Source: Candidatus Didemnitutus sp.
GTDB taxonomy: Bacteria > Verrucomicrobiota > Verrucomicrobiia > Opitutales > Opitutaceae
Direction: 5' to 3'
Length of the DNA: 51,759 bases
Assembly: GCA_023701285.1 (NCBI GenBank)
Contig: JAMPXH010000015.1
Coordinates: 1-51,759 of the forward strand
Shown here: piece by piece, positions 27,995 through 36,031 of the stretch
How the letters are laid out: every line of letters begins with the position of its first letter
How positions within the stretch are numbered: position 1 is the first letter of the stretch
Notes under the pieces: generated by a model
Database searches by the model: none
The model's input: the letters and a program-made list of their open reading frames with translations, nothing else
Told to the model about the DNA's origin: nothing
Translations under genes and position numbers: made by a program

Positions 27995-30991
27995 ATGCGC
28001 TGTTTCCGCTCCCTCGTTCCCCTCGCTCTCGCGCTGCTGTGCGTCGCGGCCCTCCCGGCTCAGACGGTCGAGACCGTCCCTGCCTCCGCTGACGCGTCAT
28101 CCGCGCGCGTCGCCGGTCCGCAGCCGGGCGAGTTGGCGCCCGATTTCACCGTCACCGGCCCCGACGGGCGCGAGGTGAAGCTGTCCGACTTTCGCGGCAA
28201 GGTCGTGATGCTCGACATCTGGGCCACGTGGTGCGGTCCGTGCGTCGCCGCGATGCCGCACAACAGCGAACTCGCCGCGAAGCACGCCGGCGACGGACTC
28301 GTCGTGCTCGCGGTCTGCGCCTCCGACACGCGCGAGAACTACGACGGCTGGCTCAAGCGCAACGCCGCCAAATACCGTTTCCTCACCGCGCACGACCGTG
28401 CCGGCCGCGACTGGAAGTCCTCCGTGTTCAACACCACCTGGGGCGTCACGGGTTTCCCCACGATCTTCGTCATCGGGCGCGACGGCCGCCTCGTCGGCAC
28501 CGCCACCGGCGGCGGCACGGGCGAGAATCCCGGCGTCACGCGCCTGCTCGCCCGCGCCGGCCTGCCGGTTTCCACGGCGCATCTGCCGCCCGAGGATGCC
28601 GCAACGCCGAAGTCCGTCCCCGCGATGCTCAAAACCGCTGCCGCGCCCGCCACGCCCACGATGCGCTTCGCCAACATGGCGGCGGGCGAAACCGTGCCGG
28701 ATTTCGAGACGCTCGATACCTCCGGCCGCGCGGTGAAGTTGTCCGATTTCCGCGGCAAGACGGTGTTCATCAGTTTCTGGACCGGCGGCCGCAACCCGCC
28801 CGCCGACGTCGCGCAACTGCACGCCGCCTACGCCGAGCAGGGCCTCGCGGTCTGGGCGATCAACACCGCCACGGAACGCGCCGATTTCGAAGGCTGGGCG
28901 AAGGAGCACGCCGCCGCGCTCGGCCACGCCGTGTCGTGGGACCCGGCCGGCAAGGCGGTCATGGAGGCGATCTCGCACATGATCTTCGGCGCCGGCATGT
29001 ATCCGGCGTATTGCGTCGTCGGACCCGATGGCAAACTCGTGGGTGGCATCATCGGCATGGGCCCGCGTGTCAGCAGCCTGTTGCGCGAAATCGTCGGCCG
29101 GGCCGGCGTGAAGCTCACCGCCGCTGACCGCGAGGCGGTCGAGCAGATCCTCACCGCCATCCGCACCCAGCCCGCCGCCGCCGCGCCTGCGCGCATGGGC
29201 GGCCTGTTGCCCGCGGCCGGCGGCAGTGTCCCCGCGGCTGCGATCGGCGGCATGCAACCGGCGAAGCCCGTTGCCACGCCGGCTCCGCGCCCCGCCACGC
29301 TCGCGCCCGGCGCGATCGCTCCGGATTTCACGATGCACACCGTCGCCGACCGCGAGGTGAAGCTCTCGGACTTCAAGGGCAAGGTCGTCATCCTCGATTT
29401 CTGGGCCACGTGGTGCGGCCCGTGCATCGCGTCGTTCCCGCACACGCAGGAGATCGCCGCCAAATACAAGGACCAAGGCGTCGTCGTGCTCGCCTCGGGC
29501 ACGAGCGACACGATCGCGGCATTCAAGAAGTGGATTCCCGCCAACCTCGCCAAGTATCCCGACATGGTCTGGGCCTTCGATCCGCATGAGCGCGGAAGCG
29601 CGACGTTCGACGAGCGCGCGTCCAGCAAGCTCTACGCCGTCACCGGCATCCCCACGCAGTTTGTCATCGGGCGCGACGGCAAGGTCGGCGCCGTGATTGT
29701 CGGCAACGGCGGCAAGGACGACGCGCGCACCGAGGCTGCGCTCGCTGCCCTCGGCGTGAACGTCGACGCCGCCATCGTGGCGAAGGGCCGCGAGCAGCTC
29801 GCCGCCGCCGAGGCCCGCGAGCGCGCCCGCGCGGAGGAGGCGAAGATTCCGCGTCCGCCGTTCCACGAGGATTTCGGCAAATTGAAGGCCGGCGAGATCG
29901 CGCCCGAGGTGGAATTGCTCGGACTGGATGGCGCAGGCGTGAAATTCGCCTCCATCGCGAGCGGCCGCGTGAAGGTCATCGGCGTCTGGAGCGGCGGCCA
30001 CGGTCCGGGCGACGGCTATCTCGCGCAGTGGCGCACGTGGAGCGCGAAGTATCCCGGCGTCGCCTTTGTCGGCGTCGGTGGCTTCGCCGCGCTTGAGGAG
30101 GTGCAGGCGTGGAAGACCGCGCGCGGTGCGGATTTTCCTTTCGCGCTCTACGCCGATCCCACCGGACGCCCGCCGCGGCCGGCGAAGGAGATGGACGAGA
30201 TGACCGACGAGGAGAAGGCGGCCTTCCGCGATGCCTCGCGCGCCCATTACGACAATATCTTCACCGTGAAGCTCGGCGGGATCATGGCGCCCGTGCCCAC
30301 GACCCTCGTTTTCGATGCCACGGGCAAGCTCGTGGGGTGGAGCGCCGGCTTCGGCGACCAATATTCCGAGGTGCTGGGGAATCTCTTCCTCCGCGCCGGC
30401 GTGAATCTCGCCGAGTCCGACCGTCCCGCGCGCGTCTGGACGCCCGAGGAGACGAAGCCCAAGCCGCCCGAGCCGCGCGGCGAAGCGCTCAAGATCGGCG
30501 CCGCCGCGCCGGATTTCACCACGCAGACCCTCGACGGCCGCGACGTGAAGCTCTCCGACTATCGCGGCAAGGTCGTCATCCTCGATTTCTGGGCCACATG
30601 GTGCGGTCCGTGCATGGCGGCCATGCCGCATACGCAGCAGGTCGCCGCGCAATACAAGGACCAGGGCGTCGTTGTCCTCGGCTCCTGCACGAGCGACACC
30701 CGCGCGAAGTTTGAGGAGTGGGTGCGGCGCAACCAGGAGACTTATCCTGACATCGTCTGGTCGCACGATCCCGCCGAGCGCGGGGCCGACCGGGCGTCGA
30801 ACAAGCTCTACGGCGTGCGCGGCATCCCGACGCAGTTCATCATCGATCGCGAAGGCAAGGTGGTGGACATCGTGATCGGCTACCAGAAAGGCGAAGTCAT
30901 CCTCGATGCCTCGCTCGCCAAGGCCGGCGTGAAAGTCGCGCCCGAAGTCCTCGCGCAAGCCGCCAAGCAACTCAAAGCCCGCGGCAACTGA
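27995..30991 (+). CDS. Five-domain TlpA-like polythioredoxin
   Basis: A 998-residue exported protein with signal peptide MRCFRSLVPLALALLCVAAL, followed by five TlpA/AhpC-TSA thioredoxin folds spaced about 185-205 residues apart. Domains 1, 3 and 5 carry ATWCGPC (Cys80/83, Cys474/477, Cys870/873). Domains 2 and 4 have WTGGRNPPAD (from Trp262) and WSGGHGPGDG (from Trp665) at the same place and no cysteines there. Each active domain has PDFT...DGREVKLSDFRGKV-type strands and GIPTQFVI/GFPTIFVI cis-Pro loops. Linkers are Ala/Pro-rich. The start is ATG 27995 (27971 also possible). It sits 116 bp after the interrupted receptor, in the slot held by single thioredoxins in modules 1 and 2. Its stop codon lies in repeat copy B. 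Predicted periplasmic multi-site reductase; substrate unknown. Confidence 0.93.
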   Translation: MRCFRSLVPLALALLCVAALPAQTVETVPASADASSARVAGPQPGELAPDFTVTGPDGREVKLSDFRGKVVMLDIWATWCGPCVAAMPHNSELAAKHAGDGLVVLAVCASDTRENYDGWLKRNAAKYRFLTAHDRAGRDWKSSVFNTTWGVTGFPTIFVIGRDGRLVGTATGGGTGENPGVTRLLARAGLPVSTAHLPPEDAATPKSVPAMLKTAAAPATPTMRFANMAAGETVPDFETLDTSGRAVKLSDFRGKTVFISFWTGGRNPPADVAQLHAAYAEQGLAVWAINTATERADFEGWAKEHAAALGHAVSWDPAGKAVMEAISHMIFGAGMYPAYCVVGPDGKLVGGIIGMGPRVSSLLREIVGRAGVKLTAADREAVEQILTAIRTQPAAAAPARMGGLLPAAGGSVPAAAIGGMQPAKPVATPAPRPATLAPGAIAPDFTMHTVADREVKLSDFKGKVVILDFWATWCGPCIASFPHTQEIAAKYKDQGVVVLASGTSDTIAAFKKWIPANLAKYPDMVWAFDPHERGSATFDERASSKLYAVTGIPTQFVIGRDGKVGAVIVGNGGKDDARTEAALAALGVNVDAAIVAKGREQLAAAEARERARAEEAKIPRPPFHEDFGKLKAGEIAPEVELLGLDGAGVKFASIASGRVKVIGVWSGGHGPGDGYLAQWRTWSAKYPGVAFVGVGGFAALEEVQAWKTARGADFPFALYADPTGRPPRPAKEMDEMTDEEKAAFRDASRAHYDNIFTVKLGGIMAPVPTTLVFDATGKLVGWSAGFGDQYSEVLGNLFLRAGVNLAESDRPARVWTPEETKPKPPEPRGEALKIGAAAPDFTTQTLDGRDVKLSDYRGKVVILDFWATWCGPCMAAMPHTQQVAAQYKDQGVVVLGSCTSDTRAKFEEWVRRNQETYPDIVWSHDPAERGADRASNKLYGVRGIPTQFIIDREGKVVDIVIGYQKGEVILDASLAKAGVKVAPEVLAQAAKQLKARGN

Positions 30992-31120
30992 GCCGGGATC
31001 ATGCAGGAGGTGGGCGTCGGTGTCCCTCCCGACGCCGGTCGCCGCTGGGACAGCGGCGACCACCCCATTGGCAGGAGCTCATCAGTCGGGAGTGGCGTCC
31101 AACTGCATGAGTCCGGCTCA
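30989..31120. repeat. 132-bp structured interspersed repeat, copy B
   Basis: Same length as copy A, with no gaps. The ends are near-perfect inverted repeats: TGAGCCGG-GA-TCATGCAG at the left and CTGCATGA-GT-CCGGCTCA at the right. Hairpin 1 has stem GGCGTCGG/CCGACGCC with loop centred on GTCCC. Hairpin 2 has stem GTCGCCGCT/AGCGGCGAC and loop GGGAC. The left TGA is the stop codon of the polythioredoxin gene. Changes relative to copy A keep the outer pairing (GCCG/CGGC there, GCAG/CTGC here). Confidence 0.92.
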
Positions 31121-31151
31121 GCCGCGCGCACTCCTTCGCGCGGGACAAATT

Positions 31152-31197
31152 CACGCGCGCGCATGCGCATGCGCGGCGTTGTGCACCAACGCCGCGC
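31152..31197. repeat. Alternating purine-pyrimidine tract plus 11-bp hairpin
   Basis: Bases 31152-31175 alternate pyrimidine and purine without a break for 24 nt (CACGCGCGCGCATGCGCATG followed by CGCG), a Z-DNA-prone sequence. Overlapping its end is a perfect hairpin GCGCGGCGTTG-TGCAC-CAACGCCGCGC (31171-31197). There is no U-tract, so it is not a canonical terminator. Confidence 0.75.
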
Positions 31198-31362
31198 CGC
31201 CCTCGTGCACCCTCACGCCCGCCGCGCCTCGCCGGAAACCGGAATGCCCGCTCTGCCGCGCCCCGTCTTATCCGGCCCGGTGTCAGGGCAATTGACTCCG
31301 CGTTGGCGAAAAGTCTCTCGTCTCTCTTCCCTCTCCCTCCAGGACATGGCGTGTCGCGCTGC

Positions 31363-31391
31363 GGCAAAGTAACCTAATAGGTTACTTTGCC
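31363..31391. repeat. 29-bp AT-rich palindrome, copy 2
   Basis: Perfect palindrome with arms GGCAAAGTAACCTA and TAGGTTACTTTGCC around a central A. The same as 7206-7234 apart from the centre (the two are reverse complements), and again in a gap between converging genes. Both copies are followed by GGC. Confidence 0.9.
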
Positions 31392-31447
31392 GGCGGGCGG
31401 TTACGCGGTGGGAGGGAGCGCGATGCACTTGGCGACCGGCACCGTCG

Positions 31448-31477
31448 GGCACGGTCCGGCACGGTCCGGCATGGTCC
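31448..31477. repeat. Three-unit 10-bp tandem repeat
   Basis: GGCACGGTCC, GGCACGGTCC, GGCATGGTCC in direct succession (31448-31457, 31458-31467, 31468-31477). Noncoding, probably a slippage product. Confidence 0.85.
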
Positions 31478-31602
31478 TGCGGCGGCGCGTGAATTCGCGG
31501 CCGCACGGAATGGACGCAACTGCGCGGCGGCGCGGAACTGCACGATAGCGCGAATTGCGCTGGGTTGTGCGAAGTTGCGCGGGTGGCTGAGGTTGGGCGA
31601 AA

Positions 31603-31623
31603 GTGTCACCGAACGGATGACAC
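31603..31623 (-). terminator. Hairpin 3' of dsbD (weak terminator candidate)
   Basis: GTGTCA-N9-TGACAC at 31603-31623, ending 12 bp past the dsbD stop on the minus strand and followed by TTTCG there. Stem only 6 bp with a short U stretch, so termination would be inefficient. Confidence 0.4.
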
Positions 31624-31635
31624 CCGCCCGGCCGG

Positions 31636-33837
31636 TCAGCGGGCGATCTCGGCGAGTTTCTCGAGGACGATGCCGCCGGTGAGAAGCTCGGGGAGCACGA
31701 CGGGCTCGGGCTTGCCGGGGGCGTAGATCAGGTTGAAGGGCACGGCGGAGCGGTTCCACTTCGCCAGCTCCTGCGTGATCTGCGGGTCCTTGTTGGTCCA
31801 GTCGGCCTTGAAGAGCACCACGCCCTTGGCGCCGAATTCCCGCAGCACATCGGCCGACGAGAAAACCGTGGCCTTGTTCGTCTGGCAGGTGGCGCACCAG
31901 CGCGCGGTGAAGTCGACATAGGCGAACTTGCCCGCGGCCTGCGCGGCGGCGACGGCCTCGGGGCTCCATTTCTGCCAAGTCACCTGATAGGCGGCGGCGC
32001 CGGTGGCACCGGGCGCAGGAGCCGCGACGGCGCCCTTCGGCCAACCGAGCCAGAGGCCCGCGACCAGCAGCGCGGCGGCAAAGGCGCGTCCGAAGAGTTG
32101 CTTGCCGGGTTTGCCCCAGGCCTGGCCGAAGCGGCCGTAGGCCCACGCGGCCATGGCGATGAGGACGAAGGCAAACGCGATCATGAGCAGCGCGTAGTCG
32201 TCGTCCGACGTCTGCGCGGCGAGCACCCAAAGCAGCCAGCCGACCGTCGCGTAGAGCGGGAAGGCCATGAACTGCTTGAAGGTCTCCATCCACGCGCCGG
32301 GGCGCGGCAGCAGCTTGATCGCCTGCGGGAAGACCGAGAGCAGCAGGTAGGGCGCGGCGAGGCCGAGGGCGATGGCGGTGAACACGAGCAGCGACTCGCC
32401 GGCCGAGAGCGCGAGCGCGGCGCCGAGCGCGGGCGCGAGGAACGGCGCGCTGCACGGCGTGGCGACGAGCGTGGCGAGCATGCCGGTGAAGAACGAGCCG
32501 GCGAGGCCGTCCTTGCTTTGCAGCGAGGCACCCGCGCCGGTGGCGGAGAGGCCGACCTCGAACAGGCCGCTGAGGTTGAGCGCGAACACGAGCAGGAACG
32601 CCGCCATGGCGAACACGAAGGCGGGCGATTGCAGTTGAAAGCCCCAGCCGAGCTGCGATCCGCCGGCGCGCAGCGCGAGCAGCAGCCCGGCGAGCGCCCA
32701 GAATGAGACCAACACGCCGACGGCGAACATCACGCCGTGGAGCACGACCTTGGCCTTGTCGCTGCCGGACTGGTTGACGAAGCCCATGATCTTGATGCCG
32801 AGCACCGGGAAAACGCAGGGCATGAGGTTGAGGACGAGGCCGCCGAGGAAGGCGAGGAACAGCGTGCCGAGCAGCGAAGCGGGCGCGGCGCCGGACGCAG
32901 TCGTCGCGTCGCCGGCGGGCGGAGTGCCGGAGCCACCGGAGGCGTTGGCGGGCGCGTCGGATTTGGTTTCCTTGATCGGCTCGCGCACGACGAAGGGCGT
33001 GTCGACGAGCAGCGCGCGGCCTTCGGTGCCGCCGAAGCCCTGGCTGGCGGTGAGCACGCCCTTGAGGCCCGGCGCGGCGGCGTCGGCCTCGGCGGCGGCG
33101 GTCAGCGTGAGCACGTAGGTGGAGCCTTCGCGCGTGAGCGGCTGCGCGGGCACGTAGTCGACGACGGCATTCTCGTCGAAGTAGCGCACGTCGCCCAGCT
33201 CGGGCGTGGCGCCGGAGCGCGAGGCGAAACGCAGCGTGATCTTGGCGCCGTCGCGTTGGGCGGTGAACGCCCAGTCGGCCGACACCTTGGGCAGGGCGGC
33301 GAAGGCGTTGTTGAACAGCCGGGCGATGCTCGTGTCGGGTTGCGGCGGCTCCGCGGTGACGGGGCGCGTGAGCGTGAGCGTGGCATCGCCGGGCATGCAG
33401 GAATCCTTGCACATGAGCCACTCGGCGGCGGCCTGCAGCGTGACGTTGCCGCCTGGGACGAGCGACGCGGGCGGCGTGATCTGCGTGAAGATGAACACCT
33501 CGCCCTCGTAGCCGTTGCCCGTGACGGTGCCGGCGGTGTCCTTCACGGCGTGCGGTGCGGGCCAGACGATCGGGCCGGCGCTGAAACCCTCGGGGAGCGT
33601 CCAAGCGATCGAGGTCGGGTAGCCCGTGCCGGCGTTGATCCAGTAAGTGTGCCAGTGCGGATCGTGCGTGATGCGCAGCGCCACCCAGAACGGTTGTCCG
33701 GGCCGGATGGACGCGTCGGCCGCCACGAGGTCGACCGTCACGGCGCCGTTGCGGACGGGGCGGGCGGACAGCGGGGACAGGCTGGCGAGGACCAGCAATA
33801 AGCCGAACAGGGCGACGAACGGGCGGAAAAACTTCAT
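31636..33837 (-). CDS. dsbD: DsbD-family thiol:disulfide interchange protein
   Basis: A 733-residue membrane electron conduit from cytoplasmic thioredoxin to periplasmic partners. Start ATG 33837, signal peptide to about residue 26. The periplasmic N-terminal DsbD-alpha/DsbC-like domain carries the cysteine pair WLMCKDSCMPGD. The central CcdA-like membrane domain has eight or so TM helices with redox cysteines in NLMPCVFPVLGIKIMGF and VATPCSAPFLAPALG. The C-terminal thioredoxin-like gamma domain has ARWCATC (Cys648, Cys651). All three cysteine pairs are present, so it should be functional. It converges on the polythioredoxin gene, making it a natural reductant for the three TlpA-like proteins encoded nearby (inference). 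cysK lies upstream on the same strand, 130 bp away. Confidence 0.94.
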   Translation of the reverse strand: MKFFRPFVALFGLLLVLASLSPLSARPVRNGAVTVDLVAADASIRPGQPFWVALRITHDPHWHTYWINAGTGYPTSIAWTLPEGFSAGPIVWPAPHAVKDTAGTVTGNGYEGEVFIFTQITPPASLVPGGNVTLQAAAEWLMCKDSCMPGDATLTLTRPVTAEPPQPDTSIARLFNNAFAALPKVSADWAFTAQRDGAKITLRFASRSGATPELGDVRYFDENAVVDYVPAQPLTREGSTYVLTLTAAAEADAAAPGLKGVLTASQGFGGTEGRALLVDTPFVVREPIKETKSDAPANASGGSGTPPAGDATTASGAAPASLLGTLFLAFLGGLVLNLMPCVFPVLGIKIMGFVNQSGSDKAKVVLHGVMFAVGVLVSFWALAGLLLALRAGGSQLGWGFQLQSPAFVFAMAAFLLVFALNLSGLFEVGLSATGAGASLQSKDGLAGSFFTGMLATLVATPCSAPFLAPALGAALALSAGESLLVFTAIALGLAAPYLLLSVFPQAIKLLPRPGAWMETFKQFMAFPLYATVGWLLWVLAAQTSDDDYALLMIAFAFVLIAMAAWAYGRFGQAWGKPGKQLFGRAFAAALLVAGLWLGWPKGAVAAPAPGATGAAAYQVTWQKWSPEAVAAAQAAGKFAYVDFTARWCATCQTNKATVFSSADVLREFGAKGVVLFKADWTNKDPQITQELAKWNRSAVPFNLIYAPGKPEPVVLPELLTGGIVLEKLAEIAR

Positions 33838-33967
33838 GGTATGAACGTGAGAGTAGGGCATCGGGGGATTATTTCAAACGGCGAGGCCAGGCGAGGGGGC
33901 GGTCCGGCGGGCGGGAGACTGGCGCGGGTGGCGCGCGGACGGCCCGCGGCGGGCGCCCGTCCCTTTG

Positions 33968-34981
33968 TTAGACGGATGACGCGGGGTTTTCCGCGAAAAG
34001 TTTCGTCGAGTAGTAGCGCTCGGCGCGGTCGCACAGGATGGTGACGATGCGGGCCTCGGGGCCGAGCTTCCGGGCGGTGCGCAGGGCGGCGACGACGTTG
34101 GCCCCGGAGGAGGTGCCGACGAGCAGGCCGAATTCGCGGGACAGGCGTTGCGTCATGGCGAGCGCCTCGGCGCTGGAGACCTTTTCCGGCCAGTCCACGT
34201 GGACGCCTTGGAGCAGCGGCGGCAGGTAACCGCCAGCGACACCCTCGATGCTGTGGCAGCAGGGCGATTCGCCGCTGAGCATGGCGGCCTCGGCGGGCTC
34301 CATCGCCACGATCTTGATGGCGGGATGCGTGGCGCGGAGGGCGCGGCTGGTGCCGTTGAGCGTGCCGCCCGTGCCGTAGCCGCTGACGAAGGCGTCGATG
34401 CGGCCGGGGAGCTGCTGGATGATTTCCTGGCCGGTGGTGAGGAAATGATCCTCGGCATTGAGCGGGTTGGCGAACTGGCACGGCAGGAAGATGCGCGGGT
34501 CGGCCGCGGCCATGCGCTCGGCCATCTCGATGCCGGTGATGTAGCCGCGGTCGGTGTGGAAAAGCTGCAGCTCGGCGCCGAAGTGCCGCATCAGGTGCCG
34601 GCGCTCCACGCTGGCGGTGTCGCTCATCAGGATGCGCACCTTGTAGCCCAGCACGGCGCCGACCATGGCCAGGGCGATGCCGGTGTTGCCGCTGGTGCAC
34701 TCGAGGATGATCGAGTCGGGGCGCAACCGGCCCTGCGCCCGGGCGTCGAGCAGGATGTGGCGCGCGAGCCGATCCTTGATCGAGCCGCTCGGGTTGAGGA
34801 ACTCGGCCTTGGCGTAGAGCGTGCAACCGGCGTCCGCGAAGTGCAGCGGGAGCAGCGGCGTGTGGCCGATGAGATCCAGCAACGGCGGCGAGGCCGGCGC
34901 GGCGGACGAAGCGGAGACGGGGAGAGGCGAGGGATGGCTCACGGCGAAGGCAGACAAACGGGAAGGGACGGGCGACGCCAC
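33968..34981 (-). CDS. cysK: Cysteine synthase (O-acetylserine sulfhydrylase)
   Basis: A 337-residue fold-type II PLP enzyme that makes cysteine from O-acetylserine and sulfide. After a variable Ser/Ala-rich N-terminus, the core begins LLDLIGHTPLLPL. The PLP lysine is Lys69 in NPSGSIKDR, the substrate loop is TSGNTG (96-101), the PLP phosphate loop is GYGTGGT, and the C-terminal cofactor contact is GTSSGAN. The start is GTG 34981; the first 30 residues lack conservation signals, so a shorter start is possible. Cystathionine beta-synthase shares the fold, but no CBS domains are present. It supplies cysteine to the cystathionine gamma-synthase encoded nearby. Confidence 0.9.
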   Translation of the reverse strand: MASPVPSRLSAFAVSHPSPLPVSASSAAPASPPLLDLIGHTPLLPLHFADAGCTLYAKAEFLNPSGSIKDRLARHILLDARAQGRLRPDSIILECTSGNTGIALAMVGAVLGYKVRILMSDTASVERRHLMRHFGAELQLFHTDRGYITGIEMAERMAAADPRIFLPCQFANPLNAEDHFLTTGQEIIQQLPGRIDAFVSGYGTGGTLNGTSRALRATHPAIKIVAMEPAEAAMLSGESPCCHSIEGVAGGYLPPLLQGVHVDWPEKVSSAEALAMTQRLSREFGLLVGTSSGANVVAALRTARKLGPEARIVTILCDRAERYYSTKLFAENPASSV

Positions 34982-35055
34982 GGATTAAATGGCGGCGGAC
35001 CCGCGAAGGCGCGAGTGTAGCACGCCGCACGCGGGCCGACCATAGGCCGTTGGGA

Positions 35056-35763
35056 CTAACGCGCCGGCGCTCGCGCCGTGATGAGCGAGAAGAGGATGAC
35101 CCAAAAGCAGTTCACCAGGCAGCAAAGCGGCAGTTGGAGCGGCAGCGGCAGGGCGTAGATGCAGGCCACGGCCGGCACCCACACGCCCCACACGGCGATC
35201 ATCACCGGCAGCACGCGGCGCAGATACCAGCCCGGGGCGCGCAGGTCACCCAGCGGCGCCGCCCAGCGGAAACCCGCATCCTTCCAACCGTAGAGAATCA
35301 CCGCCAGCGGCGCGGCCCACACCGGGTTGTAGACGAGTTGGTCCACGGCCGTCTTCGCCGCGATCGTGACGACCTCCGTGCCGTCGCCGAACATCCGCGA
35401 TTGCAGCCGGTAGAGCAGGTCCACTTCCAGGCCCTTGTAAGCCCAGAACAAAACGAAGAAACCGCCGTGCGTCCACGGGTGGTGCGCCGCCGTGGCCGGA
35501 TGGAGCCGCAGGTAAAGGAACGGGATGAATCCCGCGAACAGCGCGCTGATGCCGGCGGAAAAGGCGAAACCGCCCGCGGCGCGCCACTCCGCCAGCTGCG
35601 CCAGCGCCGCGTGCACGGCCGGCACGCGGTAATACGCGGCGACGACTCCGGCCGCCATCGCCACCAGCACGAGCCCCGGCCACGCGAGCCGTTTCGCGCT
35701 CTCCACGCCGGCGCGCCAAGGGGCGGCGGAGGCGGGGAGCGAGGCGGCGGAGTTCGAGGGCAT
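35056..35763 (-). CDS. Mpv17/PMP22-like integral membrane protein
   Basis: A 235-residue protein with about five TM segments. It matches the Mpv17/PMP22 pattern: FLYLRLHPATAAHHPWTHGG, then YKGLEVDLLYRLQSRMFG, the hallmark KTAVDQLVYNPVWAAPLAVI, and a C-terminal VLPVMIAVWGVWVPAVACIY followed by CLVNCFWVILFSL. Mpv17 proteins are channel-like membrane proteins best known from mitochondria and peroxisomes. Bacterial members are uncommon and of unknown role. ATG at 35763 chosen; the frame upstream runs through repeat copy C and is not coding. Assignment rests on motif recognition, not on a search. Confidence 0.65.
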   Translation of the reverse strand: MPSNSAASLPASAAPWRAGVESAKRLAWPGLVLVAMAAGVVAAYYRVPAVHAALAQLAEWRAAGGFAFSAGISALFAGFIPFLYLRLHPATAAHHPWTHGGFFVLFWAYKGLEVDLLYRLQSRMFGDGTEVVTIAAKTAVDQLVYNPVWAAPLAVILYGWKDAGFRWAAPLGDLRAPGWYLRRVLPVMIAVWGVWVPAVACIYALPLPLQLPLCCLVNCFWVILFSLITARAPAR

Positions 35764-35899
35764 GAAAATCCACCACACACACCGGCGCCATGGGCGGCGA
35801 GAGCGAATTCCGCCCGGTGACCGAACGGCCCGGGTCGGGGCTCGCGCAGGCTTCCGGGCGCCGCGCGGCCGATCCGGGCACTGGCTGCGCCCGCCGGGC

Positions 35900-36031
35900 T
35901 CAGCCGGGATCATGCAGGAGGTGGGCGTCGGTGTCCCTACCGACGCCTGTCGCCGCTGGGACAGCGGCGACCACGCAATTGTCACGAGCTCATCAGTCGG
36001 GAATCGCGTCCAATTGCATGAGTCCGGCTCA
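35900..36031. repeat. 132-bp structured interspersed repeat, copy C
   Basis: Third copy, again exactly 132 bp. Hairpin 1 is perfect here (GGCGTCGGT-GTCCCT-ACCGACGCC) and hairpin 2 is unchanged (GTCGCCGCT-GGGAC-AGCGGCGAC). Outer arms pair with one G-U (ATGCAG with TTGCAT). The right end TCA (36029-36031) is the stop codon TGA of the minus-strand cystathionine gamma-synthase gene. So relative to its flanking gene the element is inverted compared with copies A and B. Confidence 0.92.

Larger units (their letters stand above)
31121..31635. other. Gene-free convergent region with several structured elements
   Basis: 515 bp between the converging polythioredoxin and dsbD genes, after repeat copy B. 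No credible coding sequence is seen. It holds an alternating purine-pyrimidine tract with an 11-bp hairpin, the second AT-rich palindrome, a three-unit 10-bp tandem repeat, a stretch of degenerate GCGAA/TTGCGC-like repeats (about 31510-31600) and a hairpin 3' of dsbD. The named elements are listed separately. Confidence 0.7.

Noticed and set aside
31510-31600. CRISPR-like array in the dsbD-proximal gap
   Set aside because: The GCGAA/TTGCGC repeats are short, degenerate and irregularly spaced, with no spacers and no cas genes.
35764-35985. N-terminal extension of the Mpv17-like protein
   Set aside because: The open frame passes through the 132-bp repeat and gives no family-like sequence. ATG 35763 starts just before the first TM.
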